Below, piece by piece: positions 1-7,246 of a stretch of DNA of 32,540 bases. The notes under the pieces are model-generated. The model worked only from the letters and a program-made list of their open reading frames with translations. It was not told the origin of the DNA and searched no databases. The position numbers were made by a program, and so were the translations under genes. Every line of letters starts with the position of its first letter. Position 1 is the stretch's first letter. The stretch is taken from NCBI GenBank assembly GCA_028873125.1, contig JAGWMQ010000026.1, positions 1 to 32,540 of the forward strand, given 5' to 3'. Source of the DNA: Verrucomicrobiota bacterium (GTDB lineage: Bacteria > Verrucomicrobiota > Verrucomicrobiia > Limisphaerales > UBA11358).

Positions 1-205
1 CAATCACGTCGAAATCCGGTTCCAAATCCGGCGCGGCGCGATTGAAATCGTCTGCGCGGCGGAAACGAGCGCACGAACCGGCGTGGAGATGGAGGCCTTG
101 ACGGGGGCCTGCGCGGCGGCGCTGACGCTTTACGACATGTGCAAGGCGGTGGACAAGACAATGCGGATCGAGGGCCTTCGCGTCGCGGAAAAATTCAAGG
201 AATGA
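1..205 (+). CDS. moaC: Cyclic pyranopterin monophosphate synthase MoaC, C-terminal part (5' truncated by window edge)
   Basis: MoaC makes cyclic pyranopterin monophosphate, the first stable intermediate of molybdenum-cofactor synthesis, from the MoaA product. Reading from base 2, the last 67 residues are present and end at TGA 203-205. They contain the family block [12 protein letters not shown] followed by YDMCKAVDK; the Asp and first Lys of that block match the conserved active-site Asp and Lys of MoaC. The start lies outside the window. The stop overlaps the ATG of mog by the common ATGA arrangement, which implies translational coupling in one cofactor operon. Confidence 0.93.
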   Translation, partial: NHVEIRFQIRRGAIEIVCAAETSARTGVEMEALTGACAAALTLYDMCKAVDKTMRIEGLRVAEKFKE

Positions 206-705
206 AAATCGGCCGCCTCACCATCAGCGACCGCGCGTCGGCGGGCGTTTACGAGGACCGCAGCGGACCGGAAATCGAACGGGCGCTCCGCGAGTTTCTG
301 GGCGCCGACGTTGAATTTGAACAGGCCCTCGTGCCGGATGAAACGGAGCTGATTTCGGCGGCGCTGCGGAAACTTGCCGACGCTCAAGCGTGCGACCTGG
401 TGGTCACCACCGGCGGCACGGGCGTCGCCGCGCGCGACGTGACACCCGAGGCCACGCGCGCGGTGCTGGAAAAGGAACTGCCCGGCTTTGGCGAAATCAT
501 GCGCGTGCGCTCGTTTGCCAGGACGCCGACGGCGGTGTTGTCGCGCGCCGCGGCGGGAACGCGCGGGCGGACCTTGATTCTCAATCTGCCGGGCAAACCC
601 TCGGCGGTGCGGGAATGCCTGGAGATTCTCGCGCCCGCCATCCGCGAGGGGCTGGCGCATCTGCGGGGAGATGATCCGCACGAGAAGAAAAAGACGGCGC
701 CGTGA
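202..705 (+). CDS. mog: Molybdopterin adenylyltransferase, MogA/MoaB family
   Basis: This family activates molybdopterin by adenylation before molybdate insertion, acting in the cytoplasm. The product has 167 residues, typical of single-domain Mog/MoaB proteins. Visible signatures are the N-terminal strand [12 protein letters not shown], the nucleotide/pterin-binding block [17 protein letters not shown] at about residues 69-84, and the late block [16 protein letters not shown] at about 128-143. I chose ATG 202 because it overlaps the moaC stop (ATGA) and gives the usual family N-terminus; an in-frame start at 139 would add 21 atypical residues inside moaC. Whether the protein is MogA-like or MoaB-like cannot be settled without a tree. 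The next gene is convergent. Confidence 0.9.
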   Translation: MKIGRLTISDRASAGVYEDRSGPEIERALREFLGADVEFEQALVPDETELISAALRKLADAQACDLVVTTGGTGVAARDVTPEATRAVLEKELPGFGEIMRVRSFARTPTAVLSRAAAGTRGRTLILNLPGKPSAVRECLEILAPAIREGLAHLRGDDPHEKKKTAP

Positions 706-724
706 AACCCGACTCTGTCCGCGC

Positions 725-742
725 CGAAGCGGTTCTGCTTCG
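725..742. terminator. Short inverted repeat between convergent mog and yqgE
   Basis: CGAAGC (725-730) and GCTTCG (737-742) form a perfect 6-bp stem with a 6-nt loop. It lies in the 44-nt gap between two genes that converge. No T-run follows on either strand, so any termination activity is inferred from position only. Confidence 0.35.
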
Positions 743-749
743 TCTCCGG

Positions 750-1313
750 TCAATTCTGGGACAAATCTTCCGGCATTTGGGAGAGCAGCTTGTTTTTCCA
801 ACCGCCCTTGACGGTGAGAATCTTCCGCCACAGCTCCTCCGGCGGCGTGTCGAAGACCAGTTGGAGGGAGGCGGGAAACGTCAGCCACGACTTGCGCTTC
901 AATTCACTTTCCAACTGGCCGGGCGACCAGCCGGCGTAACCGGCGAACATCTTGACCTTCTTGTCCGGCGAAAACGATTCGCCGATGTCCACCAGTTCGT
1001 CCAGGGAGTGGCCGAGATTCAGATTCGGAAAAACGTTGGCGTCGGGAAGGAAATGGTCGGAGTGCAGAAAGCTCAGGGCGGTCGGCTGCACCGGTCCCCC
1101 CAGGTACAAGGGCGATTCCTTCAGTGCCGAGGGCAGGTCGGCGACGATCATTTCGCCGACGGTTTTGCCCAGCGACCGGTTGAGCACCAGCCCGAAGGCG
1201 CCCTCGGCATCGTGCTGGCAGATCAAAATGACCGTGCGCTGAAAAAAGGAGCCGCCCAGTTGCCCGCTGTCGAGCAGGAACTGGCCTTTGAGAAATTTCC
1301 CGTTCACGCTCAT
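750..1313 (-). CDS. yqgE: YqgE/AlgH family protein
   Basis: A conserved single-domain family of poorly understood function, named for AlgH of Pseudomonas; a clear biochemical activity is not established. The product has 187 residues, the usual family length. Recognisable blocks are the start LKGQFLLDSGQLGGSFFQRTV, then ILICQHDAEGAFGLVLNRS, LYLGGPVQP and MFAGYAGWSPGQLESEL, all characteristic of YqgE. I used ATG 1313 because the family begins just before LKGQFLL. An upstream in-frame start at 1403 would add 30 non-conserved residues. A GGAGG sits about 20 nt upstream of the ATG, too far to act as a normal ribosome site. The gene lies 125 nt downstream of the transketolase on the same strand. 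Confidence 0.88.
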   Translation of the reverse strand: MSVNGKFLKGQFLLDSGQLGGSFFQRTVILICQHDAEGAFGLVLNRSLGKTVGEMIVADLPSALKESPLYLGGPVQPTALSFLHSDHFLPDANVFPNLNLGHSLDELVDIGESFSPDKKVKMFAGYAGWSPGQLESELKRKSWLTFPASLQLVFDTPPEELWRKILTVKGGWKNKLLSQMPEDLSQN

Positions 1314-1438
1314 GTTGTGGATAATTTGCACCACCTCCGGGAGGTTGGCAATGGCGTGAAGTTGAAAAAGTCGGAATTGGAGGCGTGAAAGCGTTGAAGC
1401 CAAGCCCGGTCGCCGCCGCGGGTCGTTGCTTTAACCAA

Positions 1439-3274
1439 TTAAATGGCCTTGACCTTCTTCGCAATTGCCGCCGCATCCAGGCCAAAGTGCGCCAGCAATT
1501 CGGCCGCCTTGCCCGAACGCGGCACGCCCGTGACGGCCAGCTTATGGACTTTGACGCCGTCGGCGCTCAACTCGCCGGCCACCGCGTCGCCCAAGCCGCC
1601 CTCCGTGTAATGATCTTCCACGGTCACGACCACGTTGTTCGTCTTTTGCGCCGCGGCGCGAATCACGTCCTTGGCCAGCGGCTTGATGCTGTAGGCGTCA
1701 ATGACCGTGATGCCGACCCCTTCGGCCTTCAACAGGTCGGCCGCCTTGAGCGCCTCGTGCAGGGTGACGCCCGCGGCGACAACCGTGGCCTTGTCGCCGG
1801 CGTTCTGCCGCAGGACCTTTGCCCCGCCGATGGAGAACGTTTCATCGTTGTTGTAGATGACCGCGGACTTGGGCCGCGAGGTGCGCAGGAAACACAGCCC
1901 CTTGGCCAGGGCCATTTGTTCGACCAGTTTTTCGGCGCTGACCGCGTCGGAAGGATAAAGCACCGTGGAGCCGGTGACGGCGCGCATCATGGCCAGGTCC
2001 TCCAGGCCCATCTGGGTGGGGCCGTCCTCGCCGATGCTCACCCCCGCGTGCGAACCGGCGAGCTTGAGATTGGCCGCCGAGATGCCCGCCACGCGGAGCT
2101 GATCCAGCGTCCGGGAGAGGAAGCAGGCGAACGTCGAGGCGAAGGGCACCTTGCCGCGCGACGCGAAGCCGACCGCCACGCCCACCATGTTTTGTTCGGC
2201 GATGAAACATTCGATGGAGCGGTCGGGGAATTTTTTGAAAAACTTTTCGGCGAAGGTGGAATTTTGCGTGTCGCCGTCGAGGGCCACGACGCGCGCGTCC
2301 TTTTCGCCGAGACGCTGGAGCGCGTTGCCGTAGGCCTCGCGGGTGGCGACCGAGTCGCCAATCTGGTAATGCACCGGCCCATAGCCCGACGGGGCTTCGT
2401 GGTTCGAGGCTGGCAACGGGTTCGGCGGGCGGATGGGCACGCCGACGCCGGACTTGGCGCTGGGCTGGAGTTCGGCCACGGCCCTGGCGGCCTCGGCCTC
2501 GTTCAACGGTTTGCCGTGCCAGCCTTCCTGGTCCTGCAAAAAGGAAACGCCCGCGCCCTTGTAAGTTTTGGCGATGATGGCCAGCGGCTGGTCGTTGAGG
2601 CCCACCCCGCCGAGCACCTCCACGATTTCCTCGATGTCATGCCCGTCAATGTCCTCCACCCGCCAGCCAAAGGATTCAAACCGGTGGCGATAGACTTCGA
2701 TGTGATGGCCGAAGGCCGTGGGCTGGCTCTGGCCCAGACGGTTGGCGTCCACGATGGCGATGAGGTTGTTCAACTTGAGGAGCCCGGCCAGCGAGGCGGC
2801 TTCCCAGACCGAGCCTTCGGCAATCTCGCCGTCGCCCAGCAGCACGTAGGTGTTGTAATCCAGACGATCCAGCCGCGCGGCCAGCGCCATGCCCATGCCC
2901 ACGCTCAATCCCTGGCCCAGCGAGCCGGTCGCCACGTCCACAAACGGCAGCCGCGGCGTCGGATGGCCTTCCAGGTCCGAATCGAATTTGCGAAGCCGCG
3001 CCAGTTCGCCGACGGGAAACAGTCCGGTCTCGGCCCAGGCGGCGTACAGGAGTGGCGCGGCGTGGCCCTTGGACAGAATGAACCGGTCGTTGTTGTGGAA
3101 GCGCGGGTTTTTCGGGTCGTAACGCATGTGGCCGAAAAACAGCGTGGCGACAAGGTCGGCCGCCGAGCAGCACGAAGTCGGATGCCCGCTGCCCGCCGCC
3201 GTCGTCGAGGTAATCGAGTGAATCCGCAATTGGTTTGCGATCCCTTTCAACAATTCTGTGTCAGTCTCAATCAT
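1439..3274 (-). CDS. tkt: Transketolase, full-length, animal-like subtype
   Basis: Thiamine-diphosphate enzyme of the pentose phosphate pathway that moves two-carbon ketol units between sugar phosphates. The product has 611 residues, with N-terminal pyrophosphate, central pyrimidine and C-terminal domains in one chain. Cofactor residues are visible: GSGH (His31), SKGH (His71), the GDGE motif at 147-150 with the following NRLGQS, and the catalytic Glu of IAEQNMVG (Glu360). Length and wording (NDRFILSKGHAAPLLYA, EGSVWEA, ESWHGKP-like EGWHGKP) resemble vertebrate TKT more than the roughly 660-residue Escherichia coli TktA type. Start chosen at ATG 3274; a TTG nine bases upstream is in frame. No good Shine-Dalgarno is seen. 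Confidence 0.95.
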   Translation of the reverse strand: MIETDTELLKGIANQLRIHSITSTTAAGSGHPTSCCSAADLVATLFFGHMRYDPKNPRFHNNDRFILSKGHAAPLLYAAWAETGLFPVGELARLRKFDSDLEGHPTPRLPFVDVATGSLGQGLSVGMGMALAARLDRLDYNTYVLLGDGEIAEGSVWEAASLAGLLKLNNLIAIVDANRLGQSQPTAFGHHIEVYRHRFESFGWRVEDIDGHDIEEIVEVLGGVGLNDQPLAIIAKTYKGAGVSFLQDQEGWHGKPLNEAEAARAVAELQPSAKSGVGVPIRPPNPLPASNHEAPSGYGPVHYQIGDSVATREAYGNALQRLGEKDARVVALDGDTQNSTFAEKFFKKFPDRSIECFIAEQNMVGVAVGFASRGKVPFASTFACFLSRTLDQLRVAGISAANLKLAGSHAGVSIGEDGPTQMGLEDLAMMRAVTGSTVLYPSDAVSAEKLVEQMALAKGLCFLRTSRPKSAVIYNNDETFSIGGAKVLRQNAGDKATVVAAGVTLHEALKAADLLKAEGVGITVIDAYSIKPLAKDVIRAAAQKTNNVVVTVEDHYTEGGLGDAVAGELSADGVKVHKLAVTGVPRSGKAAELLAHFGLDAAAIAKKVKAI

Positions 3275-3416
3275 GGAGAGCAAAACTTACCCGAGGGGCG
3301 TGGAAAGCCAAGAACGAAAATTTGTTGCGTGAAAGCCGCCGCCCACTCCACGGGGTCGGGCATCGGGACGATTGGAATTTTTGAAAGTCGCGGCGCGGCC
3401 TCGTGACGGAGAACGC

Positions 3417-4079
3417 TCATCGGGACACGCTGCCGTGAATCGAGCACGTCGGCGGTGTCCCCACCGCGTTGATGCGGTAGGCGCCGCCGGACGGGCAGAC
3501 GGGAAACGCGCCGTTGGGAAAATACGGCGCGAGGTCGCTGGCAGTGGGCACGTCCTTGTCGGTCTTGTTGTGTTCCAGGGCCCACAACTGTTTGGCCTCG
3601 TCAATCAGCCGCAGGTTGCCGTAGCAGGCCTTGCGGGCCGCGTCGGCCGACAGGGGTGGCGCGGCGGCGGGCGGCGGCGTTTCCGGCTGCGGCGGCGGAC
3701 TTTCGGCCTGCGCCTGCTGGCTTGCCAATTGCAATTCCTCGAGTTGCCCCTGAAGTTGCGCGAGATTGGTGCGGGCGGCGGCCAATGCCGCCAGCAACTG
3801 CTGATTGGTCGCGCGCAGCCGGCCCATCTCGGTTTGGGTGCGGGACAGGCGCTCGGAGAGGGCGGCCCTTTGCTTGCGGAGTTGGCTGATCTCGGCGCCC
3901 TGATCGCCGGTGTTGGAAACAGTCTGGCTCAACTGCGCCCGCAATTCCGCCAACTCATGCCGGGCTTCGCGCGCCGAAGTCAGGGCCGCGTCCTTTTGCC
4001 GGTTCGCCAGAAACAGAAAAAATTCGCCGGCCAAAAGGGCCGCGACACACAACCACAGCACCCAGGTGTGGAGTTTCAT
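3417..4079 (-). CDS. Membrane-anchored coiled-coil protein with a pilin-like C-terminal domain
   Basis: Function unknown. The 220-residue product has one hydrophobic segment near the N-terminus (about residues 4-25, WVLWLCVAALLAGEFFLFL). A long Gln/Leu/Ala/Arg-rich coiled-coil follows (about 30-125), then a Pro-rich linker (PPPQPETPPPAAAPP). The C-terminus reads ACYGNLRLIDEAKQLWAL, then YFPNGAFPVCPSGGAYRINA and a final TPPTC. That end matches the globular head commonly seen in pilin/pseudopilin-like proteins of Verrucomicrobiota and Planctomycetota, with Cys residues available for disulfides. The prepilin cleavage motif and N-methylation Phe are absent, so it is probably not an assembled pilin. 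ATG 4079 has AAGGA about 7 nt upstream, one of the better ribosome sites in this window. Confidence 0.75.
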   Translation of the reverse strand: MKLHTWVLWLCVAALLAGEFFLFLANRQKDAALTSAREARHELAELRAQLSQTVSNTGDQGAEISQLRKQRAALSERLSRTQTEMGRLRATNQQLLAALAAARTNLAQLQGQLEELQLASQQAQAESPPPQPETPPPAAAPPLSADAARKACYGNLRLIDEAKQLWALEHNKTDKDVPTASDLAPYFPNGAFPVCPSGGAYRINAVGTPPTCSIHGSVSR

Positions 4080-4348
4080 GGCTGATTCCTTTTCGCCCTT
4101 TTGGCGGCTGCCGTCAAACCCCAAATGTGGCACGAAATTGTATTTGACCGCTGATTTCGCGCGGTTTGGTGAATTTCAATGATGCAGCCGATCCGGGGCA
4201 GACTCTGGCGCAACCGCTGGTATTGCGTTTTCAGGGCGGCAAGTCCGTGGATGAAAGCGCCTCGGCTTACGTTGAGGCGCGCCAGCGTTTGCCGCGGGAA
4301 TGCCTGAAACAAATCCTGGCCGCCACCGACCAGGCGGCCCAATGGCGA

Positions 4349-5872
4349 TCAGGATTTCGGCTTCAACTGGGGAAACAAAATCACGTCGCGGATGCTTTCC
4401 TGCCCCAACAACATCATGCACAAGCGGTCAATACCAATGCCGATGCCGCCCGCCGGCGGCATGCCGTGTTCGAGAGCGACGAGAAAATCCTCGTCCAGTT
4501 TTTGCTGCTCGCCGCCGGCTTGATGTTCGAGCCGCTCGCGCTGCTCAATCGGGTCGTTTTGCTCGGTGTAGCCGGGAGCAATCTCTTGGCCGTTGATGCA
4601 GCACTCGAAGACTTCGACCGTCGTCGGGTCGTCGGGCGAAAGTTTGGCGAGCGGCACGAGTTCCTTGGGCAGATGCGTGACAAACGTCGACTGAATCAGC
4701 GTTGGCTCAATCAATTTTTCAAACACCGCGCCGGTGACTTCAAAATCCTCGTAGTCCTTGGCGATCTCTGCGCCGAGGTCGTGCGCGCGCTGGCGGCGTT
4801 CGGCGGGAGAAACTTCAAACCAATCGGCTCCGGCTTTTTCGCGAACGAGGTCTTTGTATTTAGCGCGACGCCACGGCGAAGTGAGGTCAATGATTTGGGG
4901 AGCGCACGCCTCTGGCGTGCTGTTTTCGGCGTCGCGCCGAAAACCTGAATCCGACGCGACGCCGGATTCAGCACGCGGGACGCGCGCGCTGCCTTTTTCG
5001 ATTTTTAATCCGCCGCAAACCTTTTGCGCGACGTGGCAAATCATTTCTTCCACCAGTTCCATCATGCTCTCGTAATCGCCGTAGGCCTGGTAGGCCTCGA
5101 GCATCGTGAACTCGGGATTGTGTTTGCGCGAGAGGCCCTCGTTGCGGAAGTTGCGGCCAATCTCGAACACCTTGTCCACGCCGCCGACGAGCAGCCGCTT
5201 GAGATACAGCTCCAGCGCGATGCGCAGATAAAAATCGCAGCCCAGCGCGTTGTGATGCGTCTTGAACGGTTGCGCCGCCGCGCCGCCGGGAATCGCCTGC
5301 ATCATCGGCGTCTCGACCTCCACGTAGCCGCGCGCGTGCAGGAAATTCCGGATTTCGCGGATGATTTCGCTGCGCCTGAGAAAAATTTCCTTCACGTCGG
5401 GATTCGCCATCAAATCGAGATAGCGCCGACGGTAGCGGATTTCGGTGTCGGCAAGGCCGTGCCATTTTTCCGGCGGCGGCCGCAGCGCCTTGGCGAGAAT
5501 CACGAACGATTCGAGCTTGATGGAAATTTCGCCGGTCTTGGTGGTGAACAATTTGCCGCGCGCGCCGATGAAATCGCCCAGGTCCAGGTGCGCGAAGACG
5601 TTCCATGGCTCGTCGCCGAGGACGTTTTTTTGCGCGTAAATCTGGAGCCGGCCGGACTGGTCGCGCACGTCAATGAACATGGACTTGCCCATGGCGCGGT
5701 GGGCGGTGATGCGCCCGGCCACGGCCACTTCGCGGCCCTCGGCGTAATTTTTCCGCGCCTCGGCGCAGGTCCCGGTCGGGGTGAATCTGTTTTTGAACGG
5801 GTCAAGGCCCCGGGCGCGCAGGGCGGCGAGCTTGGCCTTGCGCTGTTCGATCAATGAGTTGGTCTCGTCCAT
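4349..5872 (-). CDS. lysS: Lysyl-tRNA synthetase, class II
   Basis: Charges tRNA-Lys with lysine in the cytoplasm. The product has 507 residues. An N-terminal OB-fold anticodon-binding domain (about 50-135) precedes the class II catalytic core. Class II motif 2 is seen as FEIGRNFRNEGLSRKHNPEF with TMLE after it, and motif 3 as GIGIGIDRLCMMLLG followed by SIRDVILFP. Residues about 294-326 do not belong to the family: between GGLKIEK and IIDLTSPWRR lies an Arg/Ala/Ser-rich stretch beginning GSARVPRAESG, encoded by a palindromic element (4901-4995). The reading frame stays open, so the enzyme is probably functional with a surface loop, by inference. Only one lysS is visible here. Confidence 0.96.
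   Translation of the reverse strand: MDETNSLIEQRKAKLAALRARGLDPFKNRFTPTGTCAEARKNYAEGREVAVAGRITAHRAMGKSMFIDVRDQSGRLQIYAQKNVLGDEPWNVFAHLDLGDFIGARGKLFTTKTGEISIKLESFVILAKALRPPPEKWHGLADTEIRYRRRYLDLMANPDVKEIFLRRSEIIREIRNFLHARGYVEVETPMMQAIPGGAAAQPFKTHHNALGCDFYLRIALELYLKRLLVGGVDKVFEIGRNFRNEGLSRKHNPEFTMLEAYQAYGDYESMMELVEEMICHVAQKVCGGLKIEKGSARVPRAESGVASDSGFRRDAENSTPEACAPQIIDLTSPWRRAKYKDLVREKAGADWFEVSPAERRQRAHDLGAEIAKDYEDFEVTGAVFEKLIEPTLIQSTFVTHLPKELVPLAKLSPDDPTTVEVFECCINGQEIAPGYTEQNDPIEQRERLEHQAGGEQQKLDEDFLVALEHGMPPAGGIGIGIDRLCMMLLGQESIRDVILFPQLKPKS
4901..4995. repeat. Palindromic element of three tandem hairpins inserted in frame in lysS
   Basis: Three perfect inverted repeats lie back to back. GCACGCC (4904-4910) pairs with GGCGTGC (4914-4920). 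GTTTTCGGC (4922-4930) pairs with GCCGAAAAC (4936-4944). CTGAATCCG (4945-4953) pairs with CGGATTCAG (4963-4971). A GC-alternating tail, GGGACGCGCGCGCTGCC, closes the element at about 4978-4993. Read on the lysS strand it encodes about 33 residues absent from other lysyl-tRNA synthetases and contains no stop. Boundaries are approximate because no second copy is present in the window to align. Confidence 0.85.
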
Positions 5873-5954
5873 CAGAATTGGCGCAGTGAATCAAATTTTG
5901 AGGACAAGCGCAGCAAAGAAAATGTAGGAGCCGAGGCGACGAGGCCCTGGATAT

Positions 5955-6031
5955 ATTTACAATTTGCGATTTACGATTTGCGAGCCGCTTACGATTTTAC
6001 GCTTGCCGCGTAAATCGTGTATCGTAAATCG
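5955..6031. repeat. Heptamer repeat tract with adjoining hairpin between lysS and msrB
   Basis: Four tandem 7-mers, ATTTACA, ATTTGCG, ATTTACG and ATTTGCG, run from 5955 to 5982. They are followed by an inverted repeat in which ACGATTTTACGC (5991-6002) pairs with GCGTAAATCGT (6008-6018), with one unpaired T. Another TAAATCG unit follows. The tract lies downstream of msrB, so the hairpin could end msrB transcription, but no T-run is evident. The reverse complement (CGCAAAT/CGTAAAT) is the same family as the CAAATCG tract inside ribD. Confidence 0.8.
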
Positions 6032-6059
6032 AATATAATGAGCCGCCCCACGTCGGCTC

Positions 6060-6698
6060 CTACTTCGCCGGGCTGTTGGTCGGCGCCGCAGCGGGCGTGG
6101 CTTTGGGCTGGTACAGTCCGGCCTTGATGAAGGGCTCGAGGCAGGCGCCATAGCCCTCGGCCTCCATCCGGTCCACGGGAATGAAGCGCAGCGACGCCGA
6201 GTTGATGCAATAGCGCAGATGCGTCGGCCCCGGGCCGTCGTCGAACACGTGCCCCAAGTGCGAGTCGGCCACGCTCGACCGGACTTCGGTGCGCGTCGTG
6301 CCGAAGGAATGGTCCGCTCGCTCGACGACGTCGGTGGCGGACAGGGGCTTGGAAAAGCTCGGCCAGCCGCAACCCGAATCAAACTTGTCCAACGAATTGA
6401 ACAGCGGCTGTCCCGACACCACGTCCACGTAGATGCCCGCCGCGTGGTTGTTCCAATAGGCGTTGTGAAACGGCGGTTCGGTGGCGGCCTCCTGCGTGAC
6501 CGCGTATTGTTCAGGCGTCAATTGCTCCTTCAATTGCGCCGGGCCGGGCTTTTTGAACTCTTTCATGTTGCCTGTCGGTTGAGATGGAATGTTCGACGGC
6601 GCGGGCAGTTGCGCGAGGCTCGCGTTGCGGATCAGGGCCGCAACGCCCGCCGCCAGCAGCAATGCCGCCGCGCTTTTGACCACCGGGGCTGACTTCAT
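6060..6698 (-). CDS. msrB: Exported peptide-methionine (R)-S-oxide reductase MsrB
   Basis: Reduces the R form of methionine sulfoxide in damaged proteins. The 212-residue product begins with a signal-like segment ([16 protein letters not shown], residues about 8-23), so it probably acts in the periplasm or at the membrane. The MsrB domain covers about residues 50-198. It carries the catalytic Cys in [11 protein letters not shown] (Cys164) and a likely resolving Cys in [10 protein letters not shown] (Cys110). The two CxxC pairs that bind structural zinc in many MsrB proteins are absent, so this is the non-zinc form. A short Ala/Pro/Thr tail ends the protein. ATG 6698 directly precedes the signal sequence. 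It is 59 nt downstream of the MEKHLA gene, on the same strand. Confidence 0.92.
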   Translation of the reverse strand: MKSAPVVKSAAALLLAAGVAALIRNASLAQLPAPSNIPSQPTGNMKEFKKPGPAQLKEQLTPEQYAVTQEAATEPPFHNAYWNNHAAGIYVDVVSGQPLFNSLDKFDSGCGWPSFSKPLSATDVVERADHSFGTTRTEVRSSVADSHLGHVFDDGPGPTHLRYCINSASLRFIPVDRMEAEGYGACLEPFIKAGLYQPKATPAAAPTNSPAK

Positions 6699-6757
6699 GT
6701 CTGTTTGACGCCCTTGGCCGGATTGCGTTCAACGGCGCAAACGGGAGGGCTGCCGCG

Positions 6758-7240
6758 TCAAGGTGTAACTTGCCGAATAAATCGCCATTGGTCAAACATC
6801 GCCGCCTGGCCACGGGCCTGACCGGCCTCGGCAGGCACGTTCCAGACAATGGCCCGGGCGATGCGGAAACGGCGTCCGGTCTTGGAAATGCGGATGCCTG
6901 AATAGTCTTCGATAAACCCCCGCCGCGCCACCGTCTCCAGCAACCGCGCGCGTTCCCTGCGGTTGGGCGCCTCGGCGGTGAGTCGCGAGGGCGTGCGCGT
7001 GAATTCCTCCCAGGACATTTCCCAGAGCGCGAGCGCGGTGGCGTTGCCGTAGTTCAACACCGGGTCGGCCTCATCGCCGTGCGAGACGACCACAAACGGC
7101 GCCACGAACAGTTTTTGCGCCAATTCAGCCAGCGTGGAAGCGCCGGACAGCAAGTCCCGTCCCGTCCATTGCCGGAAGCTGCGCGCCAGGCGCCCGGAGT
7201 GCGCGACGACAATATCCGAGCTCCAGACCGGATTCTTCAT
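6758..7240 (-). CDS. Stand-alone MEKHLA-domain protein (PAS-like)
   Basis: The 160-residue product is essentially one MEKHLA domain, the PAS-related module also found at the C-terminus of plant class III HD-ZIP regulators and alone in some bacteria. Diagnostic wording is APFVVVSHGDEADPVLNYGN (about 47-66), ALWEMSWEEFTRTPSRLTAE, the Arg-rich NRRERARLLE, then GFIEDYSGIRISKTGRRFRI and AIVWNV, with a final GQAAMFDQW. The biochemical role in bacteria is unknown; sensing of a small ligand or redox state is suggested only by the PAS-like fold. No DNA-binding or kinase domain is attached. It starts 6 nt after the dehydrogenase stop, so the two are probably co-expressed. No Shine-Dalgarno is visible. 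Confidence 0.85.
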   Translation of the reverse strand: MKNPVWSSDIVVAHSGRLARSFRQWTGRDLLSGASTLAELAQKLFVAPFVVVSHGDEADPVLNYGNATALALWEMSWEEFTRTPSRLTAEAPNRRERARLLETVARRGFIEDYSGIRISKTGRRFRIARAIVWNVPAEAGQARGQAAMFDQWRFIRQVTP

Positions 7241-7246
7241 TTGTAT

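Noticed and set aside
1385-3406. 673-codon + strand open frame opposite the transketolase
   Set aside because: Mirror frame of a clearly recognised gene in GC-rich DNA; its translation is Arg/Gly/His/Gln-rich with no family signature.
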